Shown: piece after piece, positions 1 to 7,005 of the stretch
Numbering within the stretch: the stretch's first letter is position 1
Layout: each line of letters starts with the position of its first letter
Assembly (NCBI GenBank): GCA_937885165.1
Contig: CAKZZJ010000133.1
Span: forward strand, 1 to 9,044
Source of the DNA: an uncultured Caryophanales bacterium
GTDB lineage: Bacteria; Bacillota_I; Bacilli_A; Acholeplasmatales; Anaeroplasmataceae
Length of the DNA stretch: 9,044 bases
Reading direction: 5' to 3'
Notes under the pieces: model-generated
Databases searched by the model: none
Seen by the model: only the letters and a program-made list of their open reading frames with translations
What the model was told of the DNA's origin: nothing
Position numbers and translations under genes: made by a program

Positions 1-1
1 A

Positions 2-1060
2 GTAAATACTGCGCTTAAAGAATTAACTGATGAAGAAAAATATTCATATTCTTCATCTGATGGTTCCCCTTTATTTAAAGATAGCGTAAAAAGATGGGTA
101 TTCGGTGATAATTATGATTATTTTAATGAATATACTGATGTTATAGCATCCTTAGGTGGAACAGGGGCACTCTCACTTGCGTTTTCTAATTATCTAAATC
201 ATAATGAGAATGTAATATTGCCTAATTATATGTGGACTAATTATACTCAGATAGCAGAAGAGCACGAAAGAGGTTATGTAGAATATAATTATCTTAAAGA
301 TGATAAATTTGATTTAGATGATTTTAAAGAAAAAGCATTAATAGAAGCAAAAGAAAGAAAAAAAGTAATGCTACTGCTTAATGATCCAGCAGAAAATCCA
401 ACAGGTTATTCTCTTACTGATGATGAACTTGATAATTTAATTACAACACTAAATGAATTATCAAAAATATCACAAGTAGTACTTGTTATAGATTTAGCAT
501 ATATTGATTATTATAAAGAAGGTTATAAGAAATCAAGAGAAAGAATCTTAAAATATAAAAATTTAAATGAAGATATTATTACATTATTCTCGTTCAGTGC
601 TTCAAAATCATTTGGACTTTATGGCCTAAGAGTTGGTGGATTAATTTGTTATTCTAAAGATAAAAACAATATCAAATCATTTAATGATACAGTTAAATTT
701 TCAGCAAGATCAATTTGGAGCAACGCTTCAAATTTAGGTTTGAATCTAATAAGTAAGATTATCACAGATGATAAATTAAAAAATTCTTATTTGAAAGAAT
801 TAGATGATTCAAGAAAAATGTTACTAAAAAGAGGTAAGGTCTTTATAGATGAAGCAAATAAATATAATATAAAAACATTACCTTATGATTCGGGATTTTT
901 TGTATCAATATTATCAGATGATCCTGAAAAATTATATGAAGATCTAAAAAAACATAAACTTCATGTAATCCCATTTGATAATCTTATTAGAATCGCAATA
1001 TCTTCAATTAATTTTGAAGAAGTAAAGAAAATACCTTATATTTTATCTAAGGTTTTATAA
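2..1060 (+). CDS. Fold-type I PLP-dependent aminotransferase, class I/II (5' end missing)
   Basis: The reading frame is open from base 2 to a TAA at 1058-1060, so the start codon lies before the window; about 352 residues are present and roughly 40-60 N-terminal residues are missing. Seen in order: a glycine-rich G-G-T-G-A turn near the cofactor phosphate site (bases 155-169), an N-P-T-G loop (bases 395-406), D-x-A-Y (bases 491-502), which fits the Asp that contacts the pyridine nitrogen, and S-x-S-K-S-F-G-L-Y-x-x-R-V-G with the Schiff-base Lys at bases 605-607. An Arg near the C-terminus (L-I-R-I-A) fits the substrate carboxylate ligand. The S-x-S-K-x-F-G-L-Y-x-x-R-V-G signature is typical of the aspartate/aromatic aminotransferase subgroup, which moves an amino group between an amino acid and a 2-oxo acid in the cytoplasm. 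The actual substrate cannot be read from sequence. An internal TTG at 218 could pass for a start, but conserved sequence continues upstream of it. The gene ends at its own terminator. Confidence 0.88.
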   Translation, partial: VNTALKELTDEEKYSYSSSDGSPLFKDSVKRWVFGDNYDYFNEYTDVIASLGGTGALSLAFSNYLNHNENVILPNYMWTNYTQIAEEHERGYVEYNYLKDDKFDLDDFKEKALIEAKERKKVMLLLNDPAENPTGYSLTDDELDNLITTLNELSKISQVVLVIDLAYIDYYKEGYKKSRERILKYKNLNEDIITLFSFSASKSFGLYGLRVGGLICYSKDKNNIKSFNDTVKFSARSIWSNASNLGLNLISKIITDDKLKNSYLKELDDSRKMLLKRGKVFIDEANKYNIKTLPYDSGFFVSILSDDPEKLYEDLKKHKLHVIPFDNLIRIAISSINFEEVKKIPYILSKVL

Positions 1061-1072
1061 AAATCACATTTT

Positions 1073-1106
1073 GGTCTAAAAATTTTAGACCTTTTCTTGT
1101 TTTTTG
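1073..1106 (+). terminator. Rho-independent terminator after the aminotransferase gene
   Basis: A 9-base perfect inverted repeat, GGTCTAAAA with TTTTAGACC (1073-1091), would form a stem of about 7-8 pairs with a tight AT loop. It is followed directly by an interrupted T-tract (TTTTCTTGTTTTTT). It begins 12 bases after the aminotransferase stop codon. Its T-tract ends only about 10 bases before the mfd start codon, so the same sequence forms the mfd leader. Confidence 0.8.
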
Positions 1107-1116
1107 GTGTATAAAA

Positions 1117-4100
1117 ATGGATATTTTTGAATATTTATATAGCGTAGGTAAAACTAAATATATCATAGATAGTGATAAAATAAATGTTGGTAAATCATCT
1201 GATGGATATAATGCACTATTAATCGCGACTGATTTTTTAAAAAATAATAAATCAGTTTTTGTTGTTTTATCTTCATTATATGAAGCTCAAAATTATTATG
1301 ATATGTTATCTAGAATATTGCCTGATGATACATTGTTTTTTCCAGCAAGTGAATTAGTAAGTGTATCTATGATATCTTCATCAAGAGATTTCTTATATGA
1401 AAGAATAGAAACTATTTCCGAATTACTAAAAGGTAATAAAAAAATAATCATAACCAATATATTAGGTGCGATACGTTTTGAATTCAATAAAGATATCTGG
1501 TTAAATTCAGTATTAAATATTAAAGAAAAAACTGAATATAACATTGATGAATTATTACAAAAATTAGTAGCCTTAGGATATGAACATACCTATATGGTTG
1601 AAAAAACTGGACAGTATTCAAAAAGAGGATCTATCATAGATATATTCCCATTAAATTCAGAAAATCCGGTAAGACTTGATTTTTTTGGTGATGAGATTGA
1701 AACAATAAAAGAATTTGATTTTGAAACCCAAAGGTCAATTAATAAAATAGATAAAATTGAAATTCTTCCTGTAAATGAGATGATTTATACAGATAAAGAA
1801 TATGAAATTGCAAAAGATAAAATATATTCATTTATGGAATCTTTTGAATTATCTCCTATAGAAAAAGATATATATGAAAAAGATATATTCAAATTATCAA
1901 ATCATGAAAATCTAGAATCATTATCAAGATATATTGAGTTTTTTGATGATTCTCATAATTCAATAATTGATTTCGTAAATGATAAAAGAATTTATATAAT
2001 TGATCCAGTTAAAGCTAAAGAAGTATATAACAGAATTGAACTAGATCTTATGGATTATGCTGATAGGCTTGGCGGAAGAAGTATACTTAAACTTAAGATG
2101 TTTAAAGATTTTAAAGATATTTTAGATATCGCCAATATTAAAATAGAGGGTTTAAGAACGTTAAGTGAAGAAAAAATTGATGTCAATGCTAAAAATATTG
2201 ACTCATATAAAGGTAATCAAAAATTAGTTTTAAACGATCTTGGTGCATTTAGGAAAAAGACGACTTTGTTATCAATTCCTAATATAGATAGATATAATAG
2301 ATTAAATGATTTGCTTGATGAGATGAATATCGTTATGCATATGGTATCTGATTTATCTAGAATTGGTAAAAATGTAATCAACGCATGTAATTTTTATCTA
2401 CCTTCATTTGAACTTGTTGATGATGGCATCATCATCATAAATGAAGAAACCCTTTTTGAAGATAATGATAGACATGCCAAAGCGAAATTTAGATCAATTT
2501 TTAAAAATGCAATAAAAATATCGAAATATGATGAATTAAATTTAAATGATTATGTTGTGCATTATGATTTTGGTGTAGGCAGATATAAAGGTATTAAGAC
2601 AATTACATTAAATGGTCTTAAAAGAGATTATCTTACTGTTGAATATGCTAATAATACTGGTTTATATTTACCACTTGAGAAAATTAAAGAGCTTATGAAA
2701 TATGCATCTTATGACACTGAAGGTGTTATAATGCATGAGATAGGCAATCCTTCATGGTTAAGAACTAAAAATAAAGTTAGGAATAAGGTTAGGGATATTT
2801 CAGATAGATTAATCAAACTTTATGCAAATAGACAGGCATCAAATGGATTTGCATTTTTAGAAGATAGTCCTGATCAAATAAAATTTGAAAATGAATTTGA
2901 ATATGAATTAACTATAGATCAGAAAAAAGCACTTGATGAAGTAAAACACGATATGGAGTCGCCAAAAGTAATGGATAGATTAGTCTGTGGTGATGTAGGA
3001 TATGGTAAGACAGAAGTAGCACTTCGTTCAGCATTTAAAGCTGTATATAGTGGCAAGCAGGTTGCCTTACTCGCCCCAACAACAATTTTGGCAAGACAAC
3101 ACTATAATACTTTTAAAGGTAGGATGGAAGAATATGGTATAAAAGTATCAATGCTTTCAAGAATGGTATCAACAAAGGACCAAAGAGAAATCATAAACGG
3201 ACTTAAAAGTGGTTATGTTGATGTAGTAATAGGAACACATAGATTATTATCTGATGAAATTAAATTCAAGGATTTAGGTTTATTGATAATTGATGAAGAA
3301 CAAAGGTTTGGTGTAACTCATAAAGAAAAAATAAAAGAATTAAAAGTTAATGTTGACTGTATTACATTAACTGCTACTCCGATACCAAGAACACTTCAAA
3401 TGTCTATGGTCGGAATAAAAGATTTATCTATGATTGAGACACCACCTAAAAATAGATATCCTATTCAGACATATGTTCTTGAAAGAAATGATAAGATTAT
3501 ATCAGATGCGATAATAAAAGAAATCAACAGGGGCGGTCAGGTATTTTATCTCTATAATTTTACTGAAACGATTGATGAAGAAGCAAAATATTTAAATATG
3601 CTGGTACCTGAGGCAAGAATTACAATCATTCATGGGAAATTGAATAAAGATGAAATTGAAAAAAGAATTCAAGGCTATATTGATAAGAAATTTGATGTTT
3701 TGTTATGCACAACCATAATCGAAACAGGTATAGATATGCCTGAGACCAATACACTTATAATTCATGATGCAGACAGGCTTGGTCTTGCCCAGATGTATCA
3801 AATAAGAGGTAGAGTAGGTAGAAGCAATAAAATCGCATATGCTTATTTGATGTATGAACCTAAAAAAGAATTAACCGTTGAAGCAGAAAAAAGATTATCT
3901 ACAATAAAAGAATTCAATGAATTAGGAAGTGGCTTTAAAATAGCGATGCGTGATTTATCAATCCGTGGTGCGGGTGATATCTTAGGTATGGAACAGTCTG
4001 GTTTTATTGAATCAGTTGGGATTGATATGTATACAAAGATACTTGATGAAGAATTAAATAAAAAAGATAATAAGGAAGAGACTAAAGAAATTGATTTTGA

Positions 4101-4542
4101 GCCTATTGCTTCAAGAAGTATTGATAATAATTATATTTCAAGTGATGATTTAAAAATCAAATTCCATCAGAAGATATCTAAGATTTCATCATTTGCGATG
4201 GTCGATGATTTAAAGGCAGAATTAGAAGATAGATTCGGAGAGATTCCTAATGATTTAATTATCTATATGTATGAAAAACTTATGGATAATTTTGCTAAAA
4301 AATTAGATATTTATAAAATAGAAAAGAATAATGATGTCTTATCACTTAAATTTAGTTTTCAAGCAAGTGAGGATATGGATGGTTATTATTTATTTAATCT
4401 ATTCAAAAATGATCATAATGTTAAATTAAAACATATAAATAAAGAAATAGTTATTGAATTTTATTTTAAAAATAGACTTCTTATTTTAATGGATGTATGT
4501 AAATATTTAGAGAAGATTGATAAAAAAATTAACAAGGTCTAA
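1117..4542 (+). CDS. mfd: Transcription-repair coupling factor Mfd
   Basis: This 1141-residue protein has the usual Mfd length (about 1150-1180). Mfd binds RNA polymerase stalled at a lesion, removes it by ATP-driven translocation on DNA, and recruits UvrA for nucleotide excision repair. The UvrB-homology module lies in the first ~330 residues, with the hallmark G-Q-Y-S-x-R-G-S-I-I-D-I-F-P around residues 164-178. The CarD-like RNA polymerase interaction domain starts near Y479 (V-H-Y-D-F-G-V-G-R-Y). The superfamily 2 motor follows: Walker A G-D-V-G-Y-G-K-T (625-632, K631), DEEQ box D726-Q729, motif III T-A-T-P-I-P-R-T-L from T752, and motif VI Q-I-R-G-R-V-G-R (895-902). A C-terminal TRCF domain completes the protein. 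No lesion or frameshift is seen. The chosen ATG gives the standard Mfd N-terminus; its ribosome site is weak (GGTG at 1106-1109). The neighbours are not the pth-mfd-spoVT set common in Bacilli. No promoter was found between the upstream terminator and the start. Confidence 0.98.
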   Translation: MDIFEYLYSVGKTKYIIDSDKINVGKSSDGYNALLIATDFLKNNKSVFVVLSSLYEAQNYYDMLSRILPDDTLFFPASELVSVSMISSSRDFLYERIETISELLKGNKKIIITNILGAIRFEFNKDIWLNSVLNIKEKTEYNIDELLQKLVALGYEHTYMVEKTGQYSKRGSIIDIFPLNSENPVRLDFFGDEIETIKEFDFETQRSINKIDKIEILPVNEMIYTDKEYEIAKDKIYSFMESFELSPIEKDIYEKDIFKLSNHENLESLSRYIEFFDDSHNSIIDFVNDKRIYIIDPVKAKEVYNRIELDLMDYADRLGGRSILKLKMFKDFKDILDIANIKIEGLRTLSEEKIDVNAKNIDSYKGNQKLVLNDLGAFRKKTTLLSIPNIDRYNRLNDLLDEMNIVMHMVSDLSRIGKNVINACNFYLPSFELVDDGIIIINEETLFEDNDRHAKAKFRSIFKNAIKISKYDELNLNDYVVHYDFGVGRYKGIKTITLNGLKRDYLTVEYANNTGLYLPLEKIKELMKYASYDTEGVIMHEIGNPSWLRTKNKVRNKVRDISDRLIKLYANRQASNGFAFLEDSPDQIKFENEFEYELTIDQKKALDEVKHDMESPKVMDRLVCGDVGYGKTEVALRSAFKAVYSGKQVALLAPTTILARQHYNTFKGRMEEYGIKVSMLSRMVSTKDQREIINGLKSGYVDVVIGTHRLLSDEIKFKDLGLLIIDEEQRFGVTHKEKIKELKVNVDCITLTATPIPRTLQMSMVGIKDLSMIETPPKNRYPIQTYVLERNDKIISDAIIKEINRGGQVFYLYNFTETIDEEAKYLNMLVPEARITIIHGKLNKDEIEKRIQGYIDKKFDVLLCTTIIETGIDMPETNTLIIHDADRLGLAQMYQIRGRVGRSNKIAYAYLMYEPKKELTVEAEKRLSTIKEFNELGSGFKIAMRDLSIRGAGDILGMEQSGFIESVGIDMYTKILDEELNKKDNKEETKEIDFEPIASRSIDNNYISSDDLKIKFHQKISKISSFAMVDDLKAELEDRFGEIPNDLIIYMYEKLMDNFAKKLDIYKIEKNNDVLSLKFSFQASEDMDGYYLFNLFKNDHNVKLKHINKEIVIEFYFKNRLLILMDVCKYLEKIDKKINKV

Positions 4543-4610
4543 TTTAATAAAATCTTATTATGTATTTTAAATAAAGATTTAAATCAACACTAGAATAGAA
4601 TAAAAAAATG

Positions 4611-4619
4611 TGCTATACT
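4611..4619 (+). promoter_or_regulatory. Extended -10 promoter for the membrane-anchored protein gene
   Basis: TGCTATACT is an extended -10 element (TGn followed by TATACT, one mismatch from TATAAT) and lies 38 bases before the ATG at 4658. Transcription would start near 4626. No good -35 hexamer sits 16-18 bases upstream, which fits an extended -10 promoter. It is the clearest sigma-A-type promoter in the window. A good ribosome site, AGGGAGAA (4643-4650), follows. Confidence 0.6.
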
Positions 4620-4626
4620 TTCTTTT

Positions 4627-4640
4627 AGTAAACGTTTAAA
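4627..4640 (+). promoter_or_regulatory. Possible CcpA cre-like operator
   Basis: AGTAAACGTTTAAA contains the perfect 10-base palindrome TAAACGTTTA (4629-4638). It matches the Bacillus cre consensus TGWAANCGNTNWCA at all but its first and thirteenth positions. It would sit right at or just after the predicted transcription start, a position where CcpA binding usually represses. The region is AT-rich, so a chance match is quite possible. Confidence 0.3.
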
Positions 4641-4657
4641 AAAGGGAGAATTTATAT

Positions 4658-6307
4658 ATGGATACAGTATGGATTATACTAATAGTCGTTTTCTCAGTAT
4701 TAGTATTTGCGGCATTAGTAGTTTTAGGTGTTTATTTAGTCAAAAAGCATTTTGATAAAAAATATCCTGAAGAAGAAACAAAGAATGAAAATAGAAAGAT
4801 GGGAGAATTATCTTCTGCAAAAGAAAGAAATGTAACAAAACCTGAAAAGCAAGAGAAAGTTGAAGTTACAAAAGAAGAAAAAGAAGAAAGAGAAAAAGCT
4901 AAAGTTTCAAAGAGAATTAAAGAAATCAGTGAACTTGGCCTTTCTAAAGCAAATGAATACAACTTTGAAAATGTGGATGGCGGAACTGAGGCAGTGGGTA
5001 TTATATATAACAAAACCAGTAAGGTATATATGTTTGGTCCTAAAGGTTATACACTAAAACCTGGTGATGTTGTCAAGGTAAAGGATGCAACAGATGCAAT
5101 AAGAATTGTTGCCGTAGTAGTAGGTAATGTTTTCCTAAACTATAATGATTTAGTTCAGCCTTTTAAAGATATAGAAGAAGTTGTATATCAAACTAACAAA
5201 GAAGTTAAGCTAGAAAAGGTTAAAGAAGAACCAGCACCTGCGTGTGGCACAGCAGACCCAGAAGAAACTGAAGAAGCTCCTGTTGAAGAACCAGTACAGG
5301 AAGAGCCAACTGAAGAAGTTCAGGAAGAAGAACCTGAAGAAACTCCTGTTGAAGAACCAGTACAGGAAGAGCCAGCTGAAGAAGTTCAGGAAGAAGAACC
5401 TGAAGAAGCTCCTGTTGAAGAACCAGTACAGGAAGAGCCAACTGAAGAAGCTCCAGTAGAGGAAGAACCTGAAGAAGCTCCTGTTGAAGAACCAGTACAG
5501 GAAGAAGAATCTGAAGAAGAACAAGAAGATGAAGATTCTGAAGAAGAAAATGATGACTCTGAAGATGAAGGTGATAATTCATCTAGCCAGAGTGGTGGTT
5601 CTGTTGTAGTAGAATATGATGAAGTTACTCATCAATATTTAGTTACTAGAGTTAAAAGATCTTATGAATGCAAATTATGTCAGGCATTAGATAATGTCAA
5701 AGATTATTATTCAGAAGTAAAAAATAAATTATTATCTTATGGTTTAGTTGTCAAACAAACAAAAACTGCTGAAAAATTCAGAATTAAACGTGATATGCTA
5801 GCTCAGATAAAAATATCAGGTAAGCAACTTGCATTATATTTGGCATTAGATCCTGAAAAATTAGAAGGAACTAAATATAAAGGAAAGAATGTCAGTGATA
5901 AGAAAGCTTATCAGGAAACTCCATTCCTTTATAAAACTAAAACAGAAAGAAAAGCTAAATGGATGTTAGAACTTATCGATATGATGGCTGAAGAAAAAGG
6001 CTTAACAGTAGTAACTGAAAGTAATGAAGATTTTAAAGCTTTATATCCTAGTATGACTGAAGAAGAATTAATCGAAAAAGGTTATTTAGTTAAAAATACA
6101 GTTGTTACATCTGAAAAACCAAAAGGCTTTGTTCATGTTGAAAAATTAGAACCAACTGTTAATCACGTTGTAACTGAAGTTCCAGCATGTGGCGCAGAAG
6201 ATCCAAAAGAAACTAAACCTGAAGAGCCAGTTTTGGAAGAAAAAACTGAAGAAGCATCTCCAGCCTGTGGTACAGCAGATCCAAAAGAAGATAAAAAAGA
6301 AGACTAA
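4658..6307 (+). CDS. Membrane-anchored protein with acidic repeats and conserved C-terminal domain of unknown function
   Basis: Function unknown. Residues 4-28 are one hydrophobic helix, preceded by an acidic N-terminus and followed by K-K-H-F-D-K-K; by the positive-inside rule the body should face the cytoplasm. Residues ~45-95 are highly charged and probably helical or coiled. Residues ~112-175 look like a small beta domain (A-V-G-I start, L-K-P-G-D-V-V-K-V) that resembles the N-terminal part of PSP1/YaaT-type proteins; this is a weak, by-eye similarity. Residues 205-~310 are a Glu/Pro-rich linker with about four 22-residue repeats, ending in a Glu/Asp and Ser/Gly stretch. From ~330 to ~485 there is a basic, folded-looking domain (L-L-S-Y-G, Y-L-A-L-D-P, V-S-D-K-K, T-P-F-L-Y-K, I-E-K-G-Y-L-V-K). 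I recognise this as a recurring domain in Clostridia and Erysipelotrichia proteins with no function I can name. The motif PACG(T/A)(A/E)DP(K/E)E occurs around C196, C511 and C537, the last two near the C-terminus. A strong ribosome site (AGGGAGAA) and an extended -10 promoter precede the ATG. The gene appears monocistronic. Confidence 0.85.
   Translation: MDTVWIILIVVFSVLVFAALVVLGVYLVKKHFDKKYPEEETKNENRKMGELSSAKERNVTKPEKQEKVEVTKEEKEEREKAKVSKRIKEISELGLSKANEYNFENVDGGTEAVGIIYNKTSKVYMFGPKGYTLKPGDVVKVKDATDAIRIVAVVVGNVFLNYNDLVQPFKDIEEVVYQTNKEVKLEKVKEEPAPACGTADPEETEEAPVEEPVQEEPTEEVQEEEPEETPVEEPVQEEPAEEVQEEEPEEAPVEEPVQEEPTEEAPVEEEPEEAPVEEPVQEEESEEEQEDEDSEEENDDSEDEGDNSSSQSGGSVVVEYDEVTHQYLVTRVKRSYECKLCQALDNVKDYYSEVKNKLLSYGLVVKQTKTAEKFRIKRDMLAQIKISGKQLALYLALDPEKLEGTKYKGKNVSDKKAYQETPFLYKTKTERKAKWMLELIDMMAEEKGLTVVTESNEDFKALYPSMTEEELIEKGYLVKNTVVTSEKPKGFVHVEKLEPTVNHVVTEVPACGAEDPKETKPEEPVLEEKTEEASPACGTADPKEDKKED
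5270..5512 (+). repeat. In-frame tandem repeat, about 66 bases per unit, coding an acidic Pro-rich linker
   Basis: Units start at 5270, 5336, 5402 and 5471. The first two are 66 bases (22 residues), the third 69 bases (23 residues), and the fourth fades after about 14 residues into Glu/Asp runs. Each unit begins E-E-(A/T)-P-V-E-E-P-V-Q-E-E. Neighbouring units are nearly identical at the DNA level, which suggests recent expansion by recombination or slippage. Lengths are multiples of three, so copy-number change would keep the frame. Confidence 0.92.
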
Positions 6308-6403
6308 AATTAATAAATAGTGTCACATTATGACGCATCTTCTATGAACGATTTTCTAGATGAAAAACATCGAATTTATGGGGTTTTTACTTAATTAGCG
6401 ACA

Positions 6404-6634
6404 ATGAATGTCGGCGTAAATGTCGGTGTAAATAATGAATTGGCAGAAATCGAAATGAAAATATTAGATGAAATAATGAAAAATCCGCAAATAACTGCTT
6501 TAGATATTTCCTCAATAATTGGTAAAAGCAAGAAAACAGCTGAAAGATATATAAAAACACTTAAAGAAAAAGGGTGTATAATAAGAGATGGTTCTGATAA
6601 AAAAGGAAATTGGAAAGTGATTAAATTAAGATAA
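6404..6634 (+). CDS. Winged helix-turn-helix fragment, probably a remnant of an AlbA_2-type ATP-binding regulator
   Basis: These 76 codons encode an N-V-G-V-N-V-G-V-N leader (two 12-base DNA repeats, 6407-6418 and 6419-6430, differing at one base). A winged-helix domain follows (P-Q-I-T-A-x-D-I-S-S-I-I-G-K-S-K-K-T-A-E then R-Y-I-K-x-L-K-E-K-G), ending in a wing of type D-G-S-D-K-K-G-x-W-K-V. In my knowledge of the family, this VGVN linker plus HTH is the C-terminal end of much longer (about 400-500 residue) AlbA_2/Schlafen-type ATP-binding transcriptional regulators. The long N-terminal part is absent here: an in-frame TAA lies 12 bases before the ATG, and bases 6308-6403 contain no recognisable coding remnant. 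No Shine-Dalgarno lies near the ATG (the nearest G-run, GGGG at 6380-6383, is about 20 bases away). It may be a silent leftover or a small stand-alone DNA-binding protein; I favour a remnant. Confidence 0.6.
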   Translation: MNVGVNVGVNNELAEIEMKILDEIMKNPQITALDISSIIGKSKKTAERYIKTLKEKGCIIRDGSDKKGNWKVIKLR

Positions 6635-6892
6635 TAAAATATATCATTATTGGTTTGATATCTTGTATAGATAGTTGGACTGGGGCAAGCACTGATGTTT
6701 CTTTTGCACAAAGTATGGTGGGCTTGTTATTCGCTGGATCTTGTATTGCTTGTTTTCTTGTTTCATTATTTATAATTAATAAAAACGACTAAACTCAAGT
6801 TTTATAAAGTGATATTGCTCTCATTAGGAATAATGGGTGGTTTTATAATTTCGTTTTTCTTATTGTGTTTAATATTAGACTTATTTTTATAA
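6625..6892 (+). pseudogene. Small three-helix membrane protein ORF, no standard start codon and split by a +1 frameshift
   Basis: Frame A runs from an ATT at 6625 to TAA at 6790-6792 (55 codons). It reads I-K-I-I-K-Y-I-I-I-G-L-I-S-C-I, then a polar D-S-W-T-G-A-S-T-D loop, then a hydrophobic helix (about residues 31-51). Frame B continues from ACG at 6785 to TAA at 6890-6892 (35 codons): T-T-K-L-K-F-Y-K followed by a long hydrophobic helix. The frames meet at a run of five A (6781-6785). With one A fewer they join into an 88-residue protein with three membrane segments and a basic loop between helices two and three, as expected for a real gene. GGAAAG (6612-6617) stands 7 bases before the ATT, where an ATG would be expected, so ATG to ATT may be a second lesion. 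The ORF overlaps the end of the winged-helix ORF by 10 bases, which would suit coupled translation. I do not recognise the family. Alternatives are two very small proteins, programmed frameshifting or a sequencing error. Confidence 0.45.
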
Positions 6893-6900
6893 TATTTAGA

Positions 6901-6939
6901 AAAAATGCTACCGAGTAAATTAATCATGGTAGCCTTTTT
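6901..6939 (+). terminator. Rho-independent terminator, possibly bidirectional
   Basis: GCTACC (6907-6912) pairs with GGTAGC (6928-6933) around a 15-base loop. Flanking AAAAA (6901-6905) and TTTTT (6935-6939) can extend the stem across one T/C mismatch. It starts 9 bases after the stop codon of the membrane ORF. That placement supports the idea that the ORF once ended a transcription unit. The A-run on the other side could also end minus-strand transcripts. Confidence 0.7.
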
Positions 6940-7005
6940 AATATCATCATTAGCTAGAATCCTCTTTATAGGAAAATGGAGATGTTGTTATTTGATTTGA
7001 TAAAC

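Noticed and set aside
4551..4581. Terminator after mfd from AAATCTT and AAGATTT
   Set aside because: The stem is 7 AT-rich pairs with a loop of about 17 bases and no T-tract; not supported.
5210..5582. Long minus-strand and alternative-frame ORFs, rich in Phe/Leu or Lys, opposite the acidic repeat
   Set aside because: They follow from the GAA-rich repeat read in other frames; their composition is purely that of the repeat and no ribosome site or family is visible.
5669..5680. C-x-x-C (C338, C341) as a zinc-binding site in the anchored protein
   Set aside because: No second Cys/His pair is nearby, and the related domains I know have other residues at these positions.
6320..6337. Possible third copy of the hairpin repeat (TTATGACGCAT resembles the arm TTATGGCGCAT)
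   Set aside because: Only one arm matches; no partner arm lies upstream and no T-tract follows.
6349..6388. Hairpin CGATTTTC with GAAA and ATCG (3-base bulge) as terminator of the anchored-protein gene
   Set aside because: The stem is short, AT-rich and bulged, and the T-run (6384-6388) is 11 bases beyond it; too weak to call.
6391..6711. Minus-strand ORF of 106 codons covering the winged-helix fragment
   Set aside because: It is antisense to a recognisable winged-helix domain and has no family resemblance of its own.
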